Shown: positions 42,101 through 52,100 of the stretch, piece after piece
How the letters are laid out: each line of letters begins with the position of its first letter
How positions within the stretch are numbered: the first letter of the stretch is position 1
Source of the DNA: Clusia tigrina
Taxonomy: Eukaryota; Arthropoda; Insecta; Diptera; Clusiidae
Direction: 5' to 3'
NCBI GenBank assembly: GCA_920105625.2
Contig: OV050031.1
Coordinates: 129,650,275 to 129,714,274, forward strand
Length of the DNA: 64,000 nucleotides
The notes under the pieces: generated by a model
What the model saw: the letters and a program-made list of their open reading frames with translations, nothing else
What the model was told of the DNA's origin: nothing
The model's database searches: none
Program-made: the position numbers and the translations under genes

Positions 42101-45100
42101 CCTTGAGTCCAAAATGAAACACTGATAAGACTTCAACTTTTACTGGAGCGTCATAAAACCTTGAAATTTTGTGACAATAAAGTAGTAATGTTAATTTGAG
42201 ATATTGGTATCACAATGCTAAGCTTGAGTAAAAACTGAAACACTGATGAAATTTCAAATGCCTCTGACTTTTATACTGTGCGTAATACACCTATCAAAGT
42301 TTGCAACATTCAAATGCTGTAACTTTTTCCTGGAGCGTCATAAAATTTTGAAATTATGTGACAATAAAGGACTATTGTTAATTTGAGATATTGGTATAAC
42401 AATGCTACCCTTGAGTAAAATATGAAACTCTTATGAAACTTCAAATGGCTCTAACTTTCTTACTGTGCGTAATACACTTATCAAAGTTTTTAACATTCAA
42501 ATGCTGTACCTTTTACTGGAGCGTAATAAAACCTTGAAATTTTGTGACCATAAAATGTTATTGTCACTTTGAGATGTCAATATAATAATGCTACCCTCGA
42601 TTCCCAAATGAAACACTGATAAAAGTTCAAATGGCTCTAACTTTTATTCTGTGTGCAATACACCTGTCAAAGTTGGCAACATTCAAATGCTGTAATTTTT
42701 ACTGGGTGGTCATAAAACCTTAAAATTGGTGACAATAAAGTAGTATTGTCAATTTGAGATATCGGCATGACAATGCTACCCTTGAGTCCAAAATTAACCA
42801 CTGATAAGACTTGAACTTGTACTGGGTGGTCATAAAACCTTGAAATTGGTGACAATAAAGTAGTATTGGCAATTTAAGATATCGGCATGACAATGCTACC
42901 CTTGAGTCCAAAATGAAAGACTGATGAAACTTCAAATAGGTGTAACTCTTACACTGTGCGTAATACACCTATCAAAGTCTGCAACATTCAAATGCTGTAA
43001 CTTTTTACTGGAGCGTCATAAAACCTTGAAATTTTGAGACAACAAAGTACTATTGTTATTTTGAGATATTGGTATAACAATGCTTCCCTTGTGTAAAAAG
43101 TGAAACACTTATGAAACTTCAAATGGCTCTAACTGTCATACTGTGCGTAATACACTTATCAAAGTTTGCAACATTCAAATGCTGTAACTTTTTACTGGAG
43201 CGTCATAAAACCTTGAAATTTTGAGACAATAGAGTACTATTGTTAATTTCAGATATTGGTATAACAATGCTACCCTTGTTTAAAAAATGATACACTTATG
43301 AAACTTCAAATGGCTCTAACTTTCATACTGTGCGTAATACTCGTACACCTATCAAAGTTTGCAACATTCAAATTCTGGAACTTTTTACTGGAACGTCATA
43401 AAACCTTGAAATCTTGTGACAATAAAGAATTATTGTTAATTTGAGATATCGATATAACAATGCTACCCTTGAGTAAAAGTGAAACACTGATGAAACTTCA
43501 AATGGCTTTAACTTTTATACTGTGCGTACTACACCTATCAAAGTTTGCAACAATCAAATGCTGCAACTTTTTACTGGAGCGGCATAAAACCTTGAAATTG
43601 TGAGACAATAAAGTACTTTGGTTAATTTAAGATATTGGTATAACAATGCTACCCTTGTTTAAAAAATGAAACACTTATGAAACTTCAATTAGCTCTAACT
43701 TTCATACTGTGCGTAATACACTTATCAAAGTTTGCAACATTCAAATGCTGTACCTTTTACTGGAGCGTAATAAAACCTTGAAATTTTGTGACCATAAAAT
43801 GCTATTGTCACTTTGAGATGTCAGTATAATAATGCTACCCTCGATTCCCAAATGAAACACTGATAAAAGTTGAAATGGCTCTAACTTTCATACTGTGTGC
43901 AATACACCTATCAAAGTTGGCAACATTTAAATGCTGTAACTTTTTACTGGAGCCTCATAAAACCTTGAAATTGGTGACAATAAAGTCGTATTGTCAATTT
44001 GAGATATCGGCATGACAATGCTTCCCTTGAGTCCAAAATGAACCACTGATAAGACTTCAACTTTTACTGGGTGGTCATAAAACCTTGAAATTGGTGACAA
44101 TAAAGTAGTATTGGCAATTTAAGATATCGGCATGTCAATGCTACCCTTGAGTCCAAAGTGCAACACTGATGAAATTTCAAATGGCTGCAACTTTTATACT
44201 GTGCGTAATACACCTATCAAAGTTTGCAACATTCAAATGCTGTAACATTTTACTCGAGCGTCATAAAACCTGGAAATTTTGTGACAATAAAGTACTATTG
44301 TCAATGTGAGATATCGGTATAACAATGCTACCCTTGAGTCCAAAATGAAAGACTGATGAAAATTTAGATAGTTCTAGCTCTTACAGTGTGCGTCCTACAC
44401 CTATCAAAGTTTGCAACTTTCAAATGCTGTAACTTTTTACTGGAGCGTCATAAAACCTTGAAATTTTGAGACAATAAAGTACTATTGTTAATTTGAGATA
44501 TTGGTATAACAATGCTACCCTTGAATAAAATATGAAACTTTTATGAAACTTCAAATGGCTCTAGCTTTCTTACTGTGCGTAATACACTTATCAAAGTTTT
44601 TAACATTCAAATGCTGTACCTTTTACTGGAGCGTAATAAAACCTTGAAATTTTGTGCCCATATGTCACTTTGAGATGTCAATATAATAATGCTACCCTCG
44701 ATTCCCAAATGATACACTGATAAAAGTTCAAATGGCTCTAACTTTTATTCTGTGTGCAATACACCTGTCAAAGTTGGCAACATTCAAATGCTGTAATTTT
44801 TACTGGGTGGTCATAAAACCTTAAAATTGGTGACAATAAAGTACTATTGTCATTTTGAGATATCGGTATAACAATGCTTCCCTTGAGTCCAAAATGAAAG
44901 ACTGATGAAACTTCAAATAGGTGTAACGCTTACACTGTGCGTAATACGCCTATCAAAGTTTGCAATAGTCAAATGCTATAACTTTTTACTGGAGCGTCAT
45001 AAAACCTTGAAATTTTGTGACAATAAAGTACTCTTGTCTATTTGAGATATCGGCATAACAGTGCAACCCTTGAGTCCAAAATGAATAACTGATAAGACTT

Positions 45101-46215
45101 CAGATTTTACTGTAGCGTCATAAAACCTTGAAATTTTGTGACAATAAAGTATTATTGTTAATTTGAGATATCGGTATAACAATGCTACCCTAGAGATCAA
45201 AAGGAAACAATGATACGACTTCAACATTTACTGGAGCGTCATAAAACCTTGAAATTATATGACAATAGAGTACTATTGTCAATTAGAGATATCGGCATGA
45301 CAATGCCACCCTTGAGTCCAAAATGAAACACTGATAAGTCTTAAATTTTTTACTGTTTTGTCATAAAATCTTGAAATTTTGTGACAATAAAGTACTAATG
45401 GTAATTTAAGATATTGGTATCACAATGTTAAGCTTGAGTAAAAACTGAAACACTAATGAAATTTCAAATAGCTCTAACTTTTATACTGTGCGTAATACAC
45501 CTATCAAAGTTTGCAACATTCTAATGCTGTAACTTTTTACTCGAGCGTCATAAAACCTTGAAATTTTCTGACAATAAAGTACTAATGTTAATTTGAGATA
45601 TCTATATAACAATGGTACAATTGAGTAAAAAATGAAAAACTGATGAAACTTCAAATGGCTCTAACTTTTTCACTGTGCGTCCTACACCTATCAAAAGTGG
45701 CAACATTCAAAGGCTGTAACTCTTACACTGTGCGTAATACACCTATCAAAGTCTGCAACATTCAAATGCTGTAACTTTTTACTGGAGCGTCATAAAACCT
45801 TGAAATTTTGAGACAATAAAGTACTATTGTTAATTTGAGATATTGGTATAACAATGCTACCCTTGAGTTAAAAATGAAACACTCATGAAACTTCAAATGG
45901 CTCTAACTTTCTTACTGTGCGTAATACACCTATCAAAGTTTGCAACATTAAAATTCTGGAACTTTTAACTGGAGCGTCATAAAGCTTTGAAATCTTGTGA
46001 CAATAAAGAACTATTGTTAATTTGAGATATCGATATAACAATGCTACCCTTGAGTAAAAGTGAAACACTGATGAAACTTCAAATGGCTTTAACTTTTATA
46101 CTGTGCCTACTACACCTATCAAAGTTTGCAACATTCAAATGCTGTAACATTTTACTGGAACGGCATAAAACCTTGAAATTGGTGACAATAAAGTAGTATT
46201 GTCAATTTGAGATAT

Positions 46216-46220
46216 CGGCG
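46216..46220. repeat. Target-site duplication, left copy (CGGCG)
   Basis: The satellite reads GAGATATCGGCG up to 46220 and the element begins at 46221. The same five bases follow the other end at 49147. In uninterrupted satellite at 38857-38861 these five bases occur once. Confidence 0.93.
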
Positions 46221-46232
46221 CACAGTGTGTCC
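46221..46232 (+). repeat. Left terminal inverted repeat of the Transib element
   Basis: CACAGTGTGTCC. Eleven of twelve bases match the reverse complement of the right end; the mismatch is at position 5. Beyond 12 bp the two ends diverge. The first seven bases, CACAGTG, equal the consensus heptamer of vertebrate recombination signal sequences, as is known for Transib ends. Confidence 0.9.
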
Positions 46233-46259
46233 TTCCCATACATTCGATGGCCAAAAATA
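46221..46259 (+). promoter_or_regulatory. Left end arranged like a 23-spacer recombination signal
   Basis: Heptamer CACAGTG (46221-46227), a spacer of exactly 23 bp, then CCAAAAATA (46251-46259), an A-rich nonamer-like block sharing six of nine positions with the vertebrate nonamer ACAAAAACC. Transib ends have been described as resembling 23-type recombination signals. The right end has a 23-bp spacer region but no A-rich block in the same orientation. Confidence 0.55.
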
Positions 46260-46340
46260 GAAGGAGTTGTACGAGAGTAATGAAATTTGGCACGAGTCCC
46301 TAATATAATAGAATTAAGAAAATTTCAAAGTATCGACAAA

Positions 46341-46514
46341 ATTGACCACGCCCATCGCCCACCGCCCATACAAACTAAAATCATTTTTGGCTGTTAAAAA
46401 TTAACTATTGCTAGAAATTTCCAGAAAATTGCTGGAAGAACATATCTATGCAACACCTTTTAAAAAAAAATTATTTCATCAACATTGACCACGCCCATCG
46501 CCCACCTACCATAC
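46341..46514 (+). repeat. Subterminal direct repeat in the left part of the element
   Basis: A G+C-rich stretch containing ATTGACCACGCCCATCGCCC starts at 46341 and again at 46484, 143 bp apart, each followed by CACC and then a CCATACAAA-type tail. A weaker third relative with CCGCCCAC and CCCATACAA lies at 46628-46670. The region between the transposase stop and the left end is otherwise noncoding. Subterminal repeats are often transposase-binding sites in cut-and-paste elements, but no evidence for that role is visible here. Confidence 0.7.
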
Positions 46515-46564
46515 AAATGATATTTCAAAAATGCCATATCTTCTGTAAATTTATAACTAGAATA

Positions 46565-46570
46565 TTTATT
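46565..46570 (-). terminator. Candidate polyadenylation signal of the transposase gene
   Basis: AATAAA on the minus strand, about 112 bp beyond the stop codon. A second AATAAA (46695-46700) overlaps the last codons of the gene. In such A+T-rich DNA the hexamer is expected often, so this is only a candidate. Confidence 0.35.
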
Positions 46571-46681
46571 TTTCGCAAAAATGCATACAGCATCTATTAA
46601 ATGCTGTTTTGAAAATATGAAGAAAATCCGCCCACTGTAACACCCGCCCCCCATACAACCCCCATACAAAAATTTTACAGT

Positions 46682-48364
46682 TCACTCTATTTCATTTATT
46701 AACAACTTTTTCACATCTTCGTGATAATCTAATTTTTTAAGCTTCAATTTCGTTCTTAATGAATTGATGTATGGGTCGGAGGATATCAACAAATGATGCA
46801 TTACGTCTTCGTTAGTAGAACAGCGCCCAGTCTTGCGCGAGTTATATAGCCTATAACGTTTATAGTCTTTGTTCCTCAGTTGTTCATTTACTCCGGTTAT
46901 GTCAGCTGTAATTTCAGGGTTTTCAAAAAATCGTCGAGCTGTATTCCCATCGTTGCTGGAACCCATTCCTTGTTTTACCACATCAACATTTATTCCCAAT
47001 ACTAATTTAAGGTTTTTTTGAATTGTGGCCTTGGCTTCTTCTTTAATTTCTCTTGTATCTTTATTTGTTCGCCATGCTGCAAAGCTTTTATTGTAAGCGA
47101 TATGCAATATGCATTCCATAAATTTTATGCGCGCATGCAGAGGTGAAGTACCAAATTTTAAAGCCTCTCCCGAATTTGATCTTGTTGCCAATTCGTCTAA
47201 ATTGTGCATCTCCCTAGGCTTAGCACCACATATGAAGCACACGGACATAGAAGAGCTGCCAGTTAAAGTTGTTGCTATTTTACCATCTATCATAGTCAAT
47301 GCAAGTTTATGAGTAATAACGAATTTCTTATTAAAAACTTCAATAACTGAATTTTTTAAATTATTTATTTCTTTGTTTACTCCGTTAACTTCTTCATTTA
47401 TTACGCTTGCTGTCTCCTTAACAAATTCAAATTTTAACGGCCTGCAATGTTTCGTTGAAGATGGCTCTAAATTTTTCCACAAAACTTTTGACTCGTCGTT
47501 CCGTTCAGTCATTACCAATGGCACAAGTGACGTCAAGAACAAACTTTTGTCTGAGAAAGTCTCATTCGCAAAGTTTTGGTGATACTCTGAATGTCCTGAT
47601 GAGCCATCACATCCCCATTTACTCATGAGTTGCATATATTTTGGAAATGATGCTACTTCATTTTCGGATTTTGACTTCATCAGTCTAACTGCCGTGTGAT
47701 CCAAAAGCTCCTGCAAACTAACTTTGCTTAAATTTTCCTCTACTATAACGTTTGCTGGATAACACGTTTTTTTGGCCGCCAAAACTTTTTTGTAGCTTGG
47801 ATATATATTACAACCAATATCTTTTGCTGATCTTCGCAGTATTTCATACTGGTGTATTGTCAATGAAGCATCAACAATTAGACTAAGTGCTTTTTCAGGA
47901 CTAAAACATTTTTGGACTTCATTTTTGTCTCCAATTTTTTTGGCAGCAGATAATATGATATCTTCAGAGTTGTCTTCACAAAATGTAGTCAGCTTTTTCC
48001 TTTTCGTTCTTTCATTGCTCTCCTCAAAGGTTTTCGTTGGACGACCACGTTTACCAGGAGTAGACTGGGTTTGCTCTTCGTCATCCACTGTATCATCCAC
48101 TACTTCATCAGTCAACGTATAAGAGTGTGTTAGCCATTCTTCATTATCACTATAAAATCTTGACGAAGTACGATGACTCTTGTTCCACTTCTTTAAAAAT
48201 TGAGGCATGAATGTTTGTTTCAAAAACCGACTGAACTTTTCTTGATTTATCTCAGACGCGCTTTTATAATTCACGAAAACTTCACCAATTATAAGATCAA
48301 TATCTTTTTTACATTTAACAACAATTTCCGAAAGCGTTCTGAAAGATATTTTTGACTTTTCCAT
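46682..48364 (-). CDS. Transib transposase (RAG1-core-like), internally deleted
   Basis: A 560-residue frame starting in a good context (AAACAATGG) and ending TGA. By homology this is a DDE-type cut-and-paste transposase related to the RAG1 core. Visible parts are an acidic stretch (about 86-97), an AT-hook-like KRGRPTK (105-111) followed by basic KRKK (121-124), KWGCDGSSG (249-257) with catalytic D253, MIDGK (358-362) with D360, a CFIC zinc pair (C376, C379), GSSNDGNTARRFF (468-480), then RNKDYKRYR (497-505) and STNEDVMHHLL (516-526). In Transib and RAG1 proteins about 100 residues separate the last NDGNTARRFF-ITG block from the RNK block. They hold the HxxxxH zinc pair and the catalytic Glu. 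Here ITGVNEQL (489-496) is joined directly to RNK. Full-length relatives are about 650-700 residues from family knowledge. The frame is otherwise open. An inactive enzyme or dominant-negative product is an inference. Confidence 0.92.
   Translation of the reverse strand: MEKSKISFRTLSEIVVKCKKDIDLIIGEVFVNYKSASEINQEKFSRFLKQTFMPQFLKKWNKSHRTSSRFYSDNEEWLTHSYTLTDEVVDDTVDDEEQTQSTPGKRGRPTKTFEESNERTKRKKLTTFCEDNSEDIILSAAKKIGDKNEVQKCFSPEKALSLIVDASLTIHQYEILRRSAKDIGCNIYPSYKKVLAAKKTCYPANVIVEENLSKVSLQELLDHTAVRLMKSKSENEVASFPKYMQLMSKWGCDGSSGHSEYHQNFANETFSDKSLFLTSLVPLVMTERNDESKVLWKNLEPSSTKHCRPLKFEFVKETASVINEEVNGVNKEINNLKNSVIEVFNKKFVITHKLALTMIDGKIATTLTGSSSMSVCFICGAKPREMHNLDELATRSNSGEALKFGTSPLHARIKFMECILHIAYNKSFAAWRTNKDTREIKEEAKATIQKNLKLVLGINVDVVKQGMGSSNDGNTARRFFENPEITADITGVNEQLRNKDYKRYRLYNSRKTGRCSTNEDVMHHLLISSDPYINSLRTKLKLKKLDYHEDVKKLLINEIE
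46860..46900 (-). other. Deletion junction in the transposase gene
   Basis: Residue 496 (Leu) ends at 46877 and residue 497 (Arg) begins at 46876. Family motifs that normally lie far apart meet here without a frameshift. Internal deletions like this are a common way for non-autonomous copies of cut-and-paste elements to arise, usually by incomplete gap repair. The exact break cannot be fixed without an intact relative. Confidence 0.75.
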
Positions 48365-49134
48365 TGTTTTTAAGAAATTTGCTTTAATTTCTTAATAAAC
48401 ACTCACTTATTACTTTTCCAACTACAACTGGGAATGACAAAGAAGTAAAGAGCATAAACAAATGACAAAATCGATGCCACCAATGATCAATGATTGTTGT
48501 TGTTACAAATATACTATTTATAGTAATAGACATGCACACAGGCAAAACAACAACAAGCAGTAACGAAAGAAAGAGTGCGCAGTTGTTTATGCACGCGTAA
48601 AATAACGCATAACGCATATTTTTTACTGTAATTTTTTGGTTTTTCATTGTTTTTTTGGCCGCGGGCAAATTTGGGCAGAATTTTTTTTTGGAATCTGTTA
48701 GCTGAGACCCTCAGCTTTAATTTGGTATAGGACTCCATGTTTCGCACTGCTTCGCACACAACTAAAAGTCTAACGGAAAATCATAAATGTTTATTTTTTT
48801 TGGCCCAAAATAAAAAAAAAATTAATTTTTTTGTTTCAATTTTTATTTTATTTTTTTTAATTTACATAATGCTTGATGCCTATTTTAAGTGAAAAAAATT
48901 TCTATAAGGTACACTCGGTGTATAGTTTATAAGTAACAAGGTTTTAAATATGACATAGAAAACTAACCCATTTGAGACTTGTTCACATATGTCAACTTTG
49001 CGCTGCTCGGGTCAGAAAACCAATGGAGATATTTGCATGAAATTTTACACACATGACCTTTAGATAGTTTTTAACCATCTGTGCAAAAATCATCAAAATC
49101 GGAGAGCAGGTCCAAAATGATTTATTGCCGCAGC
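48365..49134 (-). other. Noncoding 5' region of the element
   Basis: About 770 bp between the transposase start and the right inverted repeat. It is rich in T and A runs, especially 48780-48870. Two overlapping frames of 94 and 81 codons occur but have no recognisable similarity and no matching context. It ends with TCATCAAAATCGGAGAGCAG (49090-49109) and then the right end of the element. Confidence 0.7.
48515..48522 (-). promoter_or_regulatory. Candidate TATA box upstream of the transposase
   Basis: TATAAATA on the minus strand, about 150 bp upstream of the start codon, which leaves room for a transcription start and a short leader. No other promoter element was identified. The match could be chance. 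Confidence 0.3.
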
Positions 49135-49146
49135 GGACACAGTGTG
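49135..49146 (-). repeat. Right terminal inverted repeat of the Transib element
   Basis: GGACACAGTGTG on the + strand, which reads CACACTGTGTCC inward from the right end. Its heptamer is CACACTG, differing from the left one at position 5. Confidence 0.9.
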
Positions 49147-49151
49147 CGGCG
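49147..49151. repeat. Target-site duplication, right copy (CGGCG)
   Basis: Directly follows the right inverted repeat. It continues into TGACAATGCTACCC, which is the expected next part of the interrupted monomer. Confidence 0.93.
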
Positions 49152-52100
49152 TGACAATGCTACCCTTGAGTCCAAAATGAACCACTGAAAATACTTCAAC
49201 TTTTACTGGGGGGTCATAAAACCTTGAAATTGGTGACAATAAAGTAGTATTGTCAATTTAAGATATCGGCATGACAATGCTACCCTTGAGTCCAAAGTGC
49301 AACACTGATGAAACTTCAAATAGCCCCAACTTTTATACTGTGCGTAATACACCTATCAAAGTTTGCAACATTCAAATTCTGTAACATTTTACTCGAGCGT
49401 CATAAAAGCTTGAAATTTTGTGACAATAAAGTACTATTGTCAATTTGAGATATCGGTATAACAATGCTACCCTTGATTCCAAAATGAAAGACTGATGAAA
49501 CTTTAAATAGTTCTAGCTCTTACAGTGTGCGTCCTACACCTATCAAAGTTTGCAACTTTCAAATGTTGTAACTTATTACTGGACGGTCAAAAAACATTGA
49601 AATTTTGTGACAATAAAGTACTGTTGTTAATTTGAAATTTTGGTATAACAATGCTACCCTTGAGTCCAAAATGAAAGACTGATGAAACTTCAAATGGCTC
49701 TTACTTTTATACGGTGCATAATACACCTATCAAAGTTTGCAACTTTCAAATACTGTAACTTTTTACTGGAGCATCATCAATTTTGTGACAATAAAGTACT
49801 AATGGTAATAAGAGATTTCGGTATAGCAATGCTAACCTTGAAATCAAAATGAAGCACTGATAAAACTTCAAATGGATCTAACTTTTATACTGTGCGTAAT
49901 ACACCTATCAAAGTTTGCAACATTCAAATGCTGTAACTTTTTACTGGAGCGTCATAAAACCTTGAAATTTTGAGACAATAAAGTACTATTGTTAGTTTGA
50001 GATATTGGTATAACAATGCTTCCCTTGTGTAAAAAGTGTAACACTTATGAAACTTCAAATGGCTCTAACTTTCATTCTGTGCGTAATTCACTTATCAAAG
50101 TTTGCAACATTCAAATGCTGTAACTTTTTACTGGAGCGTCATAAAACCTTGAAATTTTGAGAAAATAGAGTACTATTGTTAATTTCATATATTGGTATAA
50201 CAATGCTACCCTTGTGTAAAAAAGGATACACTTATGAAACTTCAAATGGCTCTAACTTTCATACTGTGCGTAATACTCGTACACCTATCAAAGTTTGCAA
50301 CATTCAAATTCTGGAACTTATTACTGGAACGCCATAAAACCTTGAAATCTTGTGACAATAAAGAATTATTGTTAATTTGAGATATCGATATAACAATGCT
50401 ACCCTTGATTAAAAGTGAAACACTGATGAAACTTCAAATGGTTTTAACTTTTATACTGTGCGTACTACACCTATCAAAGTTTGCAATATTCAAATGCTGT
50501 AACTTTTTACTGGAGAGTCATAAAACCTTGAAATTTTGAGACAATAAAGTACTATTGTTAATTTCAGATATTGGTATAACAATGCTACCCTTGTGTAAAA
50601 AATGAAACACTTATGAAACTTCAAATGGCTCTAACTTTCATACTGGGCGTAATACTCGTAAACCTATAAAAGTTTGTAACATTCAAATGCTGTAACTTTT
50701 TACTGGGTGGTCATAAGACCTTGAAATTTAGTGACAATAAAGCACTATTCTCAATTTGAGATATCGGTATAACAATGCTACCCTTGAGTCCAAAATGAAA
50801 GACTGATGAAACTTCAAATAGGTGTAACTCTTACACTGTGCGTAATACACCTATCATAGTTTGCAACATTCAAATGCTATAACTTTTTACTGGAGCGTCA
50901 TAAAACATTGAAATTTTGAGACAATGAAGTACTATTGTTAATTTGAGATATTGGTATAAAAATGCTACCCTTGAGTAAAAAATGAAACACTCATGAAACT
51001 TCAAATGGCTCTAACTTTCATACTGTGCGTAATACACTTATCAAAGTTTTCAACATTCAAATGCTGTATCTTTTACTGGAGCGTCATAAAACCTTGAAAT
51101 TTTGTGACCATAAAATGCTATTGTCACTTTGAGATGTCACTATAATAATGCTACCCTCAATTCCCAAATGAAACACTGATAAAAGTTCAAATGGCTCTTA
51201 CTTTTATACTGTGTGTAATACACCTATCAAAGTTTGCAACATTCAAATGCCCTAACTTTTTGCTGGGTGGTCATAAAACCTTAAAATTGGTGACAATAAA
51301 GTAGTATTGTCAATTTGAGATATCGGCATGACAATGCTACCCTTGAGTCCAAAATGAAACACTGATAAGACTTCAACTTTTACTGGAGCGTCATAAAACC
51401 TTGAAATTTTGAGACAATAAAGTACTATTGTTAATTTGAAATATTGGTATAACAATGCTACCCTTGAGATAAAAATGAAACACTTATGAAACTTCAAATG
51501 GCTCTAACTTTCATAAAGAACTATTGTTAATTACAGATATCGATATAACAATGCTACCTTTGAGTAAAAGTGAAACACTGATGAAACTACAAATGGCTTT
51601 AACTTTTATACTGTGCGTAATACACCTACCAAAGTTTGCAACATTCAAATGCTGTAACATTTTACTCGAGCGTCATAAAACTGTGCAATTTTGTGACAAT
51701 AAAGTACTATAGTTAATTTGAGATATTGGTATAACAATGCTACCCTTGAGTAAAAAATTAAACTCTTATGAAACTTCAAATGGCTCTAACTTTCATACTG
51801 TGCATACACTTATCAAAGTTTGCAACATTCAAATGCTGTACCTTTTACTGGAGCGTCATAAAACCTTGAAATTATGTGACAATAAAGTACTATTGTCAAT
51901 TTGAGATATCGGTATAACAATGCTACCCTTGAGTACAAAATGAAAGACTGATAAAACTTCAAGTAGGTGTAACTCTTACACTGTGCGTAATACACCTATC
52001 ATAGTTTGCAACATTCAAATGCTATAACTTTTTACTGGAGCGTCATAAAGCCTTGCAATTTTGAGACAATAAAGTACTATTGTCAATTTGAGATATTGGT

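Larger units (their letters stand above)
1..46220 (+). repeat. Satellite array, left part (about 187-bp monomer)
   Basis: Tandem head-to-tail satellite without interruption up to the transposon. A typical monomer runs from one CTTCAAATGGCTCTAAC to the next, for example 1075-1260 (186 bp). Conserved blocks in order are CTTCAAATGGCTCTAAC, ATACTGTGCGTAATACACC, TATCAAAGTTTGCAACATTC, ACTTTTTACTGGAGCGTCAT, AAAACCTTGAAATTTTGTGA, CAATAAAGTACTATTGT, TTTGAGATATCGG and ATGCTACCCTTGAG. No inversion of orientation was seen. Short frames of 60-113 codons occur on both strands, but they repeat with the satellite and the monomer length is not a multiple of three, so I treat none as a gene. The array starts before base 1. 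A centromeric or pericentromeric location is an inference from array size only. Confidence 0.97.
33680..46220 (+). repeat. Satellite domain F: higher-order units of about 5,490 and 5,338 bp
   Basis: ACAATGCTACCCTTGA followed by an AT-rich ATGAAACTCTTATG start occurs at 33681, 39171 and 44509, giving offsets of 5,490 and 5,338. Alignment is maintained for several kb, for example 34299-34529 with 39789-40019 and 44997-45227. Unit 2 has internal deletions relative to unit 1: about 0.3 kb near 41.18 kb and a scar at 41456. The last copy switches near 45.7 kb to sequence paralogous to 38391-38861. Confidence 0.75.
46221..49146 (-). mobile_element. Transib-family DNA transposon (RAG1-related), 2,926 bp
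   Basis: A single non-satellite segment with a CGGCG direct repeat on both sides and imperfect inverted ends (CACAGTGTGTCC at the left; the right end reads CACACTGTGTCC on the minus strand). It holds one long minus-strand transposase gene. A 5-bp G+C-rich target duplication and CAC-starting ends with a heptamer like that of V(D)J recombination signals are known hallmarks of Transib elements. The transposase carries the family motifs but lacks a catalytic segment, so this copy is probably non-autonomous. It is the only transposon recognised in the window. Confidence 0.93.

Noticed and set aside
1..46220. CRISPR-like array because of regular repeats
   Set aside because: Units are contiguous and similar along their full length; there are no short repeats separated by unique spacers, and the context is eukaryotic.
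46460..46669. 69-codon minus-strand frame between the transposase stop and the left end
   Set aside because: Composition follows the G+C-rich subterminal repeats; no recognisable domain and no matching start context.
47109..48122. Plus-strand frames of 65-69 codons opposite the transposase gene
   Set aside because: Shadows of the minus-strand coding sequence.
48384..48759. Two overlapping minus-strand frames of 94 and 81 codons upstream of the transposase
   Set aside because: They overlap each other in different frames, resemble no known family, and lie in the A/T-rich leader of the element. No support for an extra exon or second gene.
46221..49146. Element as a P, hAT, piggyBac or CACTA transposon
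   Set aside because: The 5-bp CGGCG duplication, CACAGTG ends and the CDGSSG, MIDGK/CxxC and RNKDYKRYR motifs fit Transib. hAT and P give 8-bp duplications, piggyBac uses TTAA, and CACTA elements give 2-3 bp.
46221..49146. A functional, autonomous transposon
   Set aside because: The transposase lacks the segment expected to hold the catalytic glutamate and the HxxxxH zinc residues.
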